NCBI RefSeq assembly: GCF_000090795.2
Contig: NW_003546401.1
Coordinates: 72,119-101,845 of the forward strand
DNA from: Amphimedon queenslandica
Taxonomy: Eukaryota > Porifera > Demospongiae > Haplosclerida > Niphatidae
Length of the DNA stretch: 29,727 nucleotides
Direction: 5' to 3'
Shown in pieces: positions 20,401-29,500 of the stretch (within the stretch, counting starts at the first letter, position 1; each line of letters starts with the position of its first letter). The translations under genes were made by a program, and so were the position numbers. The notes beneath the pieces are model-generated. The model had not been told where the DNA came from, made no database searches, and was given only the letters and a program-made list of their open reading frames with translations.

Positions 20401-21116
20401 TAAAAATGACCGGCTTTCCTCTTTTCCATATCCACCACAATTAGTTACAATAAAAGCGACTCCTGGTATTGACACCAATTCAGTGCTGAGTTATCCCATA
20501 GAACTAAAAGGAATCAAAAGTGATATTGAAAAGCTAAATATTGTACTAACAATGGGTAAGTAATGTGAACAAATTTTGGACAAATTTTGAACTCTCCTAT
20601 GCCATAAAACATACTTATTATTCTAATGCTTCATTATGACTACATGCAACTTATCATTATACATGTAGATGATGTTGTTCAGCCACCTGTAAGTGCTAGC
20701 ACTATACAGTCATCTTCATTGCCATTTTCTCCAGGTATTTATAAACTCAAATACACTTTATTATTCCAATCATAACTATTATTATTATATTAGGATGTGA
20801 AGTAGCTACACCAGTGCTTAAAAAAAACTTTGATTCACTTCTTGAAATGCTAGCAGTCTCAGACAATCTTTTAATATTGACAATGGCCTTATATAGTAAT
20901 GAACTAATAACTAAAGATACTGTCACTGAAATCAAAAATACTGGCAAATCAGTATGTGACAGGAGTGCTTCACTTTTGTTAGCACTTGAAGCTACTATTA
21001 AAACTCAGCCTCAGTCAATAAAGACTTTAATTGAGGTATTGAAAACAAAAGAAGCTTTTAGAATTATAGCTGAACAAATGGAGAAAGAACTTGGTTTACA
21101 TAACTATAATCAGTAA
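17484..21116 (+). CDS. Kelch / coiled-coil / ZU5 / CARD-like protein (14 exons)
   Basis: Exons in phase: 17484-17508, 17566-18099, 18153-18319, 18402-18572, 18625-18796, 18905-19233, 19280-19352, 19405-19464, 19505-19966, 20021-20133, 20180-20332, 20381-20555, 20669-20734 and 20794-21116; 940 aa. Residues about 12-350 are Kelch-type blades (HHTVVVGDSLYAWAGD, LYYFGGH, LLMIGGIG, RAVLFGGWFNG, FLVISGGMD, WLVSVGG). Residues about 360-485 are a Gln/Lys/Glu-rich coiled coil. Residues about 515-610 fit ZU5 (HFFNWEEYGLRITVHRGTVL, KAPLKPIQLEMQHC), and the stretch to about 810 may be UPA-like. Residues about 836-940 are all-helical and CARD-like (FDSLLEML...YSNELITKDT...PQSIKTLIEVL). Family logic: Kelch binds a ligand or partner, ZU5 is an autoinhibitory or scaffold module, and CARD gives homotypic signalling. 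The third exon could instead end at GAA near 18295. AATAAA follows at 21312. No exact orthologue recognised. Confidence 0.82.
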
Positions 21117-21366
21117 TTTGAATCATATTATTATGTAGCATGTCGTTAAAACAAAAAATTTAGTTCTGAAGCCTTTAACAGGCACTAATTCCAGTATGTA
21201 GTTTCCCCTTGTTAGGTGTTCATCCATGAACAACAGTATCATCCAAAATTGGCTACTATATGCATCTTAGTATTGAACTGTACCACTTTTAACAATAATA
21301 CCAAAAATAACAATAAAATCATTATTATTAACTATCATACAGACTTTTAATATCTCTACTGTTTAA

Positions 21367-22236
21367 TCAAGTTTCACATCCATCATTAATTACATTATTG
21401 GAGAGATAATTATTAATGTCATATATTCTCCATTGAAATGGATAAATGTCATTGTCCCAATCAACAGTTGAACCAAAGACCCACTGATGATGACTGGATC
21501 TAACCTTGCCCTCTGCTCCATCCAACACGGTTCCATCTTTATCAACCAGCCTGTATCTCTCCTTTGCAAGGAAGGACACAGCAAGTAAAAACTCCATTCT
21601 AGCTTGAGTTGCTTCTTCGCCTAACTCTTTAGCAACTTTAAAAGTCATGCGACCATTTGAATACGAAATAGACAATGACTCCAACCTCGATTTAGAAGTT
21701 ATTATTTTCTGTCCAAGCCATGAAACCACATGCTCATCACCAGGTGAAGCTGTACCAAACACTGATCTCACTCCGGTGAGCTCCAAACGTTTTATCGACT
21801 CGATTTCTAATTTTCCTTGAGAGTCCTGTGGAAGAGATGAGAAAGAGGTTTCGACTGCTTTGAAGAGTTTCGGTTGAAGAATGCCTTCTAGTTCGTTTCG
21901 TTCGTTTGAAAATAACAGCTTACCCACCAGCAGAATTGCATCTTTGGCTCCATTTAAGAAACTCGATGTGTCAAATCTGCTTCCATCCCAGTTACGTACA
22001 ACCCTCCTCAATAGGAATAGACCGGCTATCCTGTGAAGTAGGCGGTCGGTTGGGAGGGGACCCCGGGCATGATGTGGCCATGGTAATGGATAGGAACTTG
22101 AAGCATTGTGAGCTTTACTAGAAGACAGTAGTCGAAGTGAGGAGAGCATTGTTGAAGATCGAATTGAAGATGGTCTTAATGAAGGGAATAAATATTTATT
22201 GTACCGAATCATGTTGACTGCTGAGATTGAGGCCAT
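21367..22236 (-). CDS. Mitochondrial Tim44-like domain protein (MAIP1-like)
   Basis: Single-exon 289-aa frame starting at the ATG at 22236. The first about 60 residues are rich in Ser, Arg and Leu with few acids (NKYLFPSLRPSS...LRLLSSSK), which is typical of a mitochondrial presequence. The middle and C-terminal part (FDTSSFLNGAKDAILLVGKL, RNELEGILQPKLFKAVE, SFLAKERYRLVDKDGTVLDG, HQWVFGS) fits the Tim44-like superfamily. Its length is close to that of m-AAA-protease-interacting protein 1, which acts in the matrix with AFG3L2 in inner-membrane proteolysis and MCU/EMRE assembly. MRPL45-like is the alternative. Its ATG lies 70 bp from that of the divergent gene at 22307. A truncated copy lies at 25598-26100. 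Confidence 0.6.
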   Translation of the reverse strand: MASISAVNMIRYNKYLFPSLRPSSIRSSTMLSSLRLLSSSKAHNASSSYPLPWPHHARGPLPTDRLLHRIAGLFLLRRVVRNWDGSRFDTSSFLNGAKDAILLVGKLLFSNERNELEGILQPKLFKAVETSFSSLPQDSQGKLEIESIKRLELTGVRSVFGTASPGDEHVVSWLGQKIITSKSRLESLSISYSNGRMTFKVAKELGEEATQARMEFLLAVSFLAKERYRLVDKDGTVLDGAEGKVRSSHHQWVFGSTVDWDNDIYPFQWRIYDINNYLSNNVINDGCET

Positions 22237-22306
22237 TTGTCATTTGATTTGAGGGAGTGCAGGTTAAATATTTATGAGCCAGACTCGACGACGGCTTGTG
22301 TTTTGA
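22237..22306. promoter_or_regulatory. 70-bp divergent promoter region
   Basis: Only 70 bp separate the start codons of the minus-strand Tim44-like gene and the plus-strand gene at 22307. The segment contains gagggagtgcaggttaaa (about 22251-22268), and gtagggagtgagggttaaa is found at about 26105-26123 beside the pseudogene. Part of this control region was therefore duplicated too. Shared bidirectional promoter is inferred. Confidence 0.5.
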
Positions 22307-22885
22307 ATGGTTATGGCTTCTCCATCGTGTTCTTGTCACTGCGCCAAGGCTTTCAAAGGGTTCACAAGAGAAGAATTGATGCATAATATCACAGAAGTTT
22401 GGAAAGATCTTGAAAACTTCCCGGTTTGGAATAGAAGGATAAGTTGGGAAGTTATTATGTTATCTAAGGGAGTCTTCACACACTATTCTTTGCTATTTAC
22501 GACTCCTGGACACAATGAAGGGTTTGTAATTCACTTAAAAGTAGCAGGTGAACACAATGAGACGGTATTTTCATTGGACAAAGTGGAAGATATCAGTAGC
22601 TTCAGTACACTAAAGAAAACTGAACTTGGTGCAACGGAACCAATAGACGCCTGGACAGTAATCGTGAAAGCACATAATATACTGGTCAGTATGGGGTCTT
22701 ACCATGAAACTTTTAACAACTGTCAAGACTACTGTCAGAAAGTGGCAAAGGAGTTGGGGGTCTCTCGTCCAGTGACTGGGTCTGATGTTGCTGTTGCTGG
22801 AGCTGTTGGTGCTGGAATCCTTGGAGCGGCTGCGTATCTCTTGTACCAGCTTGGCAAGAAAGATGACAAGAAAGATGATGATTAA
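22307..22885 (+). CDS. Tail-anchored protein, possible papain-fold (LRAT/NlpC-like) domain
   Basis: Intronless 192-aa frame (MVMASPSCSCHCAKAF...). The core has a His in VFTHYSLLFTTPG and, about 100 residues later, a Cys in TFNNCQDYC. This H...NC order is seen in permuted papain-fold (LRAT, PPPDE, NlpC/P60-like) enzymes, so a thiol peptidase, acyltransferase or amidase is possible. The C-terminus is a single hydrophobic Ala/Gly-rich helix (AVAGAVGAGILGAAAYLLY) followed by KKDDKKDDD, as expected for a tail-anchored protein of the outer mitochondrial membrane or ER. The coding frame is firm; the enzyme class is a pattern-based guess. Confidence 0.7.
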   Translation: MVMASPSCSCHCAKAFKGFTREELMHNITEVWKDLENFPVWNRRISWEVIMLSKGVFTHYSLLFTTPGHNEGFVIHLKVAGEHNETVFSLDKVEDISSFSTLKKTELGATEPIDAWTVIVKAHNILVSMGSYHETFNNCQDYCQKVAKELGVSRPVTGSDVAVAGAVGAGILGAAAYLLYQLGKKDDKKDDD

Positions 22886-23244
22886 TACATGTACATCAAT
22901 ATGAACATCCATTATCAACTCATGAACAACATACATGTACAGTTTGATTTAATGCTACTTAAGATATGATTGTACAAACTAACATTGCACCAATTAAAAA
23001 TTGAATACATGTTGTTTTAAATTTCTGTATCAAATTTCTGATCCTGACTTTCCCATAAAGCATGTATTAGCTTGCAATTGTGTAATAGTGACATCATCAG
23101 TGTCTAAATCCCAATAATAATAATAACAATAATAGGTTCAGAATACTATAATACAATAAGAGAACACAAAATACAATATAATAATGATAACAATAATAAT
23201 AATAATAATTCACACATGTATTGTCGGAACAAGTTACATCTGAC

Positions 23245-23292
<48 letters not shown>

Positions 23293-23380
23293 GTATACAT
23301 TATAATAGGGGAACAGTCCAAAACCAGAAAGAGGGCCAATAAATTGAAATAATAATAATAATTGATGAAAATGGCTGATC
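22886..23380. repeat. AT-rich intergenic with (AAT/ATA)n microsatellite
   Basis: Between the plus-strand gene ending at 22885 and the minus-strand RRM gene ending at 23381. An ataata array fills about 23246-23291, with shorter tracts at 23113-23135, 23176-23210 and 23350-23362. Minus-strand Ile/Tyr-rich frames are artefacts. Both neighbours' 3' UTRs must lie here. Confidence 0.75.
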
Positions 23381-25544
23381 TCATGATCCTGTCTTGATTC
23401 TTTTCAGTGGATGAGTGAAGGGGATTCCTTGATCATGCTGTCCTATGTACGGCTTGTTGTATACACTGGATGAATGAGACCTCTCTCTTGAATTGTGATG
23501 TATCGAGCGTTTGTTACCAGCCTTGTGTGAGGAGGAGAGAAAAAGAGAAAATATAGAGAGAAAGAGAGCATGTGAGAGGAGAGAGAAAAAATAATTTTAA
23601 AAATGAAAGAATGATTGGAGGAGAAAAAGAAAGATAGAGTGGATACTGTATAGTGGGAAATTATATGGAGGGACTAAAATTTGGTGAATTGCTAAATTTT
23701 AGTGATTGGCGAAATTTAATTTGGCGAATATGTGGCCACGTGCTATTGAGCATGCGTATAATGGCTCAAAATGGCAGATTTTTATTTTGGTGAATGGCTA
23801 TCAAAACACCAAATATGCCAAAATTAATCACCTCTAAAATTTCCCGCTATATGGTGCATGTAAAAAATTAAGCAAGAAATTTAAGAAATGAAGGAGAGAA
23901 TAATTGTACTATAAATAATTGTACAAATCCCTTACCTTTAATAAAGTATATACGGGCATTATGTTTTCCTTTCTCTCTTCCACGTTTTCTACTATCTTTA
24001 ACTTTAACTTTGTCTTAGTGACACTGGAAGATAATGGTGGCCTATAAGGAAGAGGAGGTGGTGGGGGAGACGGAGTATTAACAGTTTGTGAGTCGTGATG
24101 GTGATGGTGATGATAGTGAGTATCATGAGAATGATAATCGTATGCTGTGTATGAGTGAGTTCCATTAGAAGGAGGAGGGGGAGGGGGAGGAGGCGGGGGA
24201 GGGATGGGATGAACGTGAGTATATATCTCATAAAAAGAGAATCACATCATTAACATGTCATGTACATGTATACATGTACGCATCATTTATAATGACATAA
24301 TTATTATAATTTAATATAATTTACTATTATACTGTACATGTATATGTACACTGTACTACAATGTACACTACTAATAGTCTACCAAATCAACATTTGCTTG
24401 CTTTTTGAAATAAAAACTTCCAAAAATACATAATGTACATGTACATGTACATGTACATGTACACTAATGTACATGTATGTCAGTGTTCCCCACAAAGCAT
24501 GCTAAGTGAGCTAAACAGCATGAGCTTCATGAGCTGACAAGCACTACAATACAGTACATGGCGTTTGGAGCAAGTTTAAAAATTCATAAAAAATCCAATT
24601 TTGATCGGAATCAGCTCAAACTTTCTACACAACATAAGAACATGTATATGTATCAGGAAAAATTATAAAAATTAACAATTCTCTCAAAGCCATTTTTGAA
24701 AGAATTTGGCATTTGACCAAAGGCTATAGCCTTTGGTCGTTGGCCTGATTTTTGAGTAACTTTAAAAATTCATAAAAAATCCAAACTTGATCAAAATCAG
24801 CTCAAACTTGCTACACAGCATAAGAACATGTATATATATCAGAAAAAAATTATAAAAATAATGATTTGGCTCCTAGCCATTTTTTTTACAAAATTTGACC
24901 AAGTCCCTGTACTTGGCCTGTATCTTTAATCTAATCTTTATTACCTTTAGTAACAGAATGCAAATATACTGATGCACACACACACACACACACACACTTT
25001 AGATGTACATGTACACTGTACTTACAACAGATTCCTGTAAAAGTGTTTCATAGTTGCTCAAGACAATGGGCTGGACGGTCATGCCCCATAAGTTAGGCAG
25101 GAGACTCTTTGGCTGTAAGATACAAGCACCAGGTCTGCAAGGCATGCCATAGGAGACTCTTATCTCTTGTCCTTGAAAGGAATATCCATTGAGATTAAAC
25201 TGGGCCTCTTCAGCTGAAAATGATGAATTGAAATCGATAAAGGCAAAACACCTTGGACAGCCATTGGGAGCTGTAGCAGCCTAAGGAGAGAGGGAGAGAG
25301 AAATTAAAGAAATAAGAGAAAAGATGGAAAATATAATAAAGTACATGTACATGTGATGTACATGTACGTACATTAAGTAAATTAATTACCCAGAATGTAC
25401 ACACAAGTTACATTCTCTTACCTGACAAAAGTTAATGGTACCATAAACTTCAAACATCTTCTGGAGAACTAAATCATTCTTAAAAGTCTTTGGCAGTCGA
25501 TCAACAAACAGTGTCTTTGAATTAACATCAGCAGTTGTCTCCAT
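23381..25544 (-). CDS. RRM-domain protein with Pro/His-rich C-terminal region
   Basis: Minus-strand exons in phase: 25544-25422 (from the first in-frame ATG), 25280-25026, 24226-23936 and 23521-23381 (stop TGA). The total is 269 aa. Residues about 11-100 are one RRM: RNP2-like TLFVDRLP, then VYGTINFCQ, RNP1-like RCFAFIDF, then GQEIRVSYG. Next are CRPGACILQPKSL, an oligoproline run, a six-His run and a basic tail (PLKRIKTGS). The frame upstream of the ATG (FGGHHLRVDFAD) looks like the end of a preceding RRM, but an in-frame stop lies near 25595 and the pseudogene of the Tim44-like gene begins there. The gene thus appears 5'-truncated or is missing an upstream exon. Likely an RNA-processing factor; no specific orthologue recognised. 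Confidence 0.7.
23651..23849. mobile_element. TA-flanked MITE in an RRM-gene intron
   Basis: The ends are tagtgggaaattata and, inverted from the right, tagcgggaaatttta. TA lies on both sides (23649-23650 and 23850-23851). The 199-bp interior is largely self-complementary (aaatttggtgaatt, then ggcgaaattt, then tttggtgaatgg) and non-coding. It is a Tc1/mariner-type non-autonomous element. Confidence 0.65.
24485..24925 (-). repeat. Dispersed repeat, copy B (inverted), two monomers
   Basis: Lies in the RRM-gene intron between 24227 and 25025. It starts with ccccacaaagcatgctaag. The arm gcatgagcttcatgagctg, then gcactacaatacagtacatggc, follows; this is the reverse complement of copy A's arm at 10855-10920. 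Two monomers are centred near 24640 and 24820, with an aaaggctatagccttt palindrome near 24719. Confidence 0.75.
24974..24996. repeat. (CA)n microsatellite
   Basis: A short acacacac run in the same intron. A similar short CA tract lies at about 13683-13705. Confidence 0.8.
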
Positions 25545-25597
25545 ACTGTTATCAGCAAAATCTACTCTCAAGTGATGCCCACCAAACTCTCAAGTGA

Positions 25598-26100
25598 CCA
25601 TATCAAACACTGATCTCACTCCGGTGAGCTCCAAACGTTTTATTGACTCGATTTCTAATTTTCCTTGAGAATCCTGTGGAAGAGATGAGAAAAAGGTTTC
25701 AACTGCTTTGAAGAGTTTCGGTTGAAGAATGCCTTCTAGTTCGTTTCGTTCGTTTGAAAATAACAACCTACCCACTAACAGTATTGCATCTTTGGCCCCA
25801 TTTAAAAAACTCGAAGTATCAAATCTGCTTCCATCTCAGTTACGCACAACCCTCCTCAATAGGAATAGACCGGCTATCCTGTGAAGCAGGCGGTCAGTTG
25901 GGAGGGGACCCCGGGCATGATTAGTCTCGGCATGATGTGGCCATGGTAATGGATAGGAAGTATTGTGAGCTTTACTAGAAGACAGTAGTCGAAGTGAGGA
26001 AAGTATTCTCAAAGATCGAGATGAAGATGGTCTTAATGAAGGGAACAAATATTTATTGCATTGAATGGAAAACGAGAAAGGCCTCAAGAAAGACATGTTG
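25598..26100 (-). pseudogene. Truncated duplicate of the Tim44-like (MAIP1-like) gene
   Basis: Near-identical to the first about 160 codons of the gene at 21367-22236. Shared stretches include NKYLFPSLRPSS, RIAGLFLLRRVVRN, LFSNERNELEGILQPKLF and GKLEIESIKRLELTGVRSVF. The conserved Trp after VVRN is a TGA stop here (plus strand tctcagtt for tcccagtt, near 25838). There is a 15-bp insertion (five extra codons after WPHHA), and homology ends after RSVF, where the RRM gene sequence begins. The N-terminal residues before NKYLF have diverged (MSFLRPFSFS). Promoter-side similarity continues to about 26123. High identity implies a recent partial duplication. Confidence 0.88.
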
Positions 26101-26123
26101 ATTGTAGGGAGTGAGGGTTAAAT

Positions 26124-26406
26124 TCATGTGCTTGACAACGCCCATCAATATGAGATAGCCACTGTACTGGGTCTTGTTAAGACTACTGTAAATTGTCACA
26201 GAAGCAGGGGTCTGTAGTCCAAAATACCATTGTATACCGATTCTGTTGCATACCATTGGTTAAGCATAATATTAGTATCAGAGCTACACGCAACACAATA
26301 CTGTTTAAATGCTTACTCTTAATCATAAAATCATATAAATAATCATCACAATGGTTATAATACTACATAATGTCACTATAAAAATTATTTTTCATTGTTA
26401 AAATTG
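26124..26406. other. Intergenic, nothing recognised
   Basis: Between the pseudogene and the 3' end of the GTPase/death-domain gene. AT-rich, with no domain pattern in any frame. It presumably carries the 3' UTR of the minus-strand gene ending at 26407. Confidence 0.5.
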
Positions 26407-29400
26407 TTACACAAGCCTTTTTTCGATATACGAAGCAGCAGTTACCTCATCGCAATTCCTTAATACTTCCAAAAAATCTTCCCAAGACCCCTCCTTATTT
26501 GTTATCCACCAGTCAATGGCTTTTTCTGTCGGAAACTCACAGTCATAATTATCAAAATTTGCTTCTTTCTTTAATTGTTCTTTCTTATCTGTCGGGATGC
26601 AAAGTTCAGACAGCAAATGCTGAAATGATTTTGTAAATCCAAATTTAGCATGACGTAGTAACTTAATAACTTCAGAAGCTTCAAATGGAGTAGAATAGCC
26701 TATATAAAGAGTTTGCATCACACTTGCGCTAATTTGTGTATAAATTACTTTTGGCTTTATGTGCATCTTTGTCCTCATTCAAAAAATCAATATCTCTTGT
26801 CAGTCCTGTAGCACAGTCATCAACAACTGTGGGGGTTTTAGCTATAAAATAAGTATAGGTTATACACCGAGGTAGAGGTTTCTATGGTATTTATTAACCG
26901 AGCGACGCAGTCGCTCAGTTAATAAATACCAAGTGTTCCCGGGAGGTATCTAATAGATTAGAAACCTGGTATTCTGCAATCTGATTGGTCAATTACAACT
27001 AGGCATGATAGAATTATACCAAAATTCATTTAGTAACATAAACAGGACATACATGTACATGTACCTTGTTTTGGTTTAGAATTCTCATCCTTTTTCTCTA
27101 TAGTGATAAACAAAGTAAGAGTTAATAGCATAAGCACAAATGCTTACTTTCAGATGCCAAAAAATACTTCCAGCGTTCTGCAAGGCCTTCTTCTTTCAAA
27201 TATTCCCGTAATTCCTTTTCTATCCACACCCCAACATCATTGCATGACAAGATTCCAACATCAGACAAAGCTTGACGACCTTGATCACAATTAAGAGATG
27301 AATCTTTGTCTTGACAAAAAGAATAAAAGCCCATTTCCCAGTTCGGTAAAGGATCAAGTTTCTCCCGTAATTTCTAAACAAAAATTAAATTGCATTAGAA
27401 TCAGGAAGTGATATTCATATTGAAAATTAATATCTTAAGCAATCATCAAAATTTAATGAAGTCTGAAGGGTTTGGTGGAAGAATATACATACAAATATAC
27501 ATACATATATACATACAATATACATAAGAATATACATACATGTATGTACAATACAAATGATAACAATGACCTACCTCTAATTCTTGCTGTAAAAAACGTC
27601 TGGCATTGTCTTTAGACACAATTTCTGTTCCATCATCACCAATACATGTACTAGCATACAACTTATCAGCATGACTTAAACAAATCAAAATAGGAATTCC
27701 TGAACTTTTAAAAAAATGTATCCACTTCAAGGCTGCATTAGTCTCCCACCTCCTAATACACGTATAAATGTAGTAATATGCAAAATAAAAAAAAGGTTAA
27801 ACTAAAGTCACTCACTTAAAATCAAGAACAAACACAATTAATTGAGGAATGCGTAACAATAATTGTGAAGGCATCACGCCACTATCTCCATCATCTATTC
27901 CAGGAAAATCAATCACACTCAAACCATTAACAATGCCTTCTAAGTTATACAGAAAGGAAACAGTAGTACGCTGCATGCTAGTTGAACCAACAGCAGTCTG
28001 TACAAAAGATGATAGTTATAAAATTATATACACATATCTATGTACTTTTTGTCTGAAAAGTTTTTTGACAAGACATGATTTCCCAGAGTTACTAAGGCCC
28101 ATAATCCCCACAGTAGTGTGAGAAGCCAATTCTTCTCTCAAACGATGAATATTTAGACACCAAATGATCCAGCGAGCAACAAGAGGACGAAATTGCTGCA
28201 AAACATGACATAAAAGGTTATTCTTAAAATAATCATCCCATTTGTTTACTAGGATTTTTACACTAGTTGCTGGTTTAATGTCTCTTCTGGAACACAAGTC
28301 AGCAAGTTGAGTTTCAAGAGAATAACTGATGTAGTTGGTATTGCAGCTAACAGTTTCATTAGATTTTAAACACTGCAACAAAAACTGCAGTTTACCAGCA
28401 TAAAATTCTGAGTGCTGATCAGATGCTTGGTTAGATTTTGTAAAAATTCCCTTAATGTACTTCTCCACTTTCACAACCATTGCTTTACCCTTTTTACTGG
28501 AAGACATTTTCTCAAAGTCGATCATTCCTAAGCTAAACAGAGCCCAAACTCCAACAGCTGGTGGTGCTTCTGTGGTTTGAAGAATGTGAGCGGTTTCCAA
28601 AGGTGAATCTACTAAAGGCACTCTAATTCGCTGCTCCATAAAGCCTCCCAGTAATAGTGTACAGATTAGGAGCTCATCATTACAGATATTTTGTATAATT
28701 TTGAGCATTTCTTCATTATAATACTTTTTTGCTTCTTCACTAGATTTATCTAAAACACGAAAAATATCATTTTCTAATTCTTCAGCTTTCAGAGCATCTA
28801 ATTTTTTCCGCCCCATTTTTAAAACATCAATTGGAGAAAGAAGCTTGCTACCTTTTCCATCAACTCTGGTTGCAAACAGCTCTCTAACATTAGCTCCACT
28901 TATTACTCGCAGGGTTGTCTTGAAACTGTTATCCACACAATATTTTTTTGCTGTTTCTCGGAGCTTATTCATCATGGCAAGAAGAGTGCTTCTGTCCAAG
29001 GGTTGAAGTGGATTCTGATGAAGCCTCACAGGATTACTTTGGACAACTTCAGAAAATGACCTTGGCACAGGTACCGGTACATGCACATTTAGAACAGAAG
29101 GAATAGGTTTACCAGAAGAACTCATTTGGCTAATAACCTGAAGACAATGACGCTGCAAATGGTCCAAAAATGCAGGATCAGAGCCAACAGCCAAATTCAT
29201 ATATGCTATTTCCAAACCAGCTGCTAATTCAATGGAAGGAGGAGGTGGATCAATAGAAAAAAATGCTTCAGTGCATTTCCATGCAATCTCTTGAGGCGAA
29301 TTAGCAATGGTATAACAAATGCTTTCAATTGGAACTATTCGTGCTGCTGCTTCTAAAAACCTGCATATGGTTTTGTAGCGTTTTGACGCTACACCATCTG

Positions 29401-29500
29401 AAGTACACTCCAGTAAAGCAGTCAGAAAACTCAAAGTAATGACTTCACCAGGAGTACATATAGCAAGTTGTCGCTGGCGATATGATATATGATATTCACC
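26407..29500 (-). CDS. GTPase / death-domain protein, 5' end outside the window
   Basis: Minus-strand exons in phase: 29500-28046, 27997-27816, 27752-27575, 27373-27148, 27097-27065, 26841-26749 and 26699-26407 (stop TAA). 819 residues are visible; the first exon opens after an acceptor, so the N-terminus lies upstream. Residues about 1-465 are mostly helical without a recognised domain. The GTPase follows: G1 GLSNSGKS, a candidate G2 Thr just after the intron, G3 DFPGIDD, hydrophobic LIVFVLDF and G4-like SHADKL. After a helical linker and a charged segment (KKKDENSKPK), the last about 90 residues resemble a death domain (QHLLSELCIP, KKEQLKKEA, TEKAIDWWITNKEGSWEDFL, LRNCDEV). Probably a nucleotide-switched death-fold adaptor. 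The 49-nt intron before the final exon is the least certain join. Confidence 0.75.
26885..26931. repeat. Near-perfect 22-bp hairpin in an intron
   Basis: Arms 26885-26906 and 26910-26931 are inverse complements with one mismatch and a 3-nt loop (tggtatttattaac...gagcgac / gtcgctc...gttaataaatacca). It lies in the intron between the exons at 27065-27097 and 26749-26841. The surrounding ctgcaatctgattggtcaat text looks like transposon-derived sequence. Confidence 0.75.

Noticed and set aside
23097-23384. Ile/Tyr-rich minus-strand frame
   Set aside because: Translation of the ATA/AAT microsatellite overlapping the RRM gene's stop; no conserved features.
24004-24231. 75-aa minus-strand frame rich in Leu/Ile/Thr
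   Set aside because: Out-of-frame shadow of the Pro/His-rich exon 23936-24226, which joins in phase with the RRM exons.
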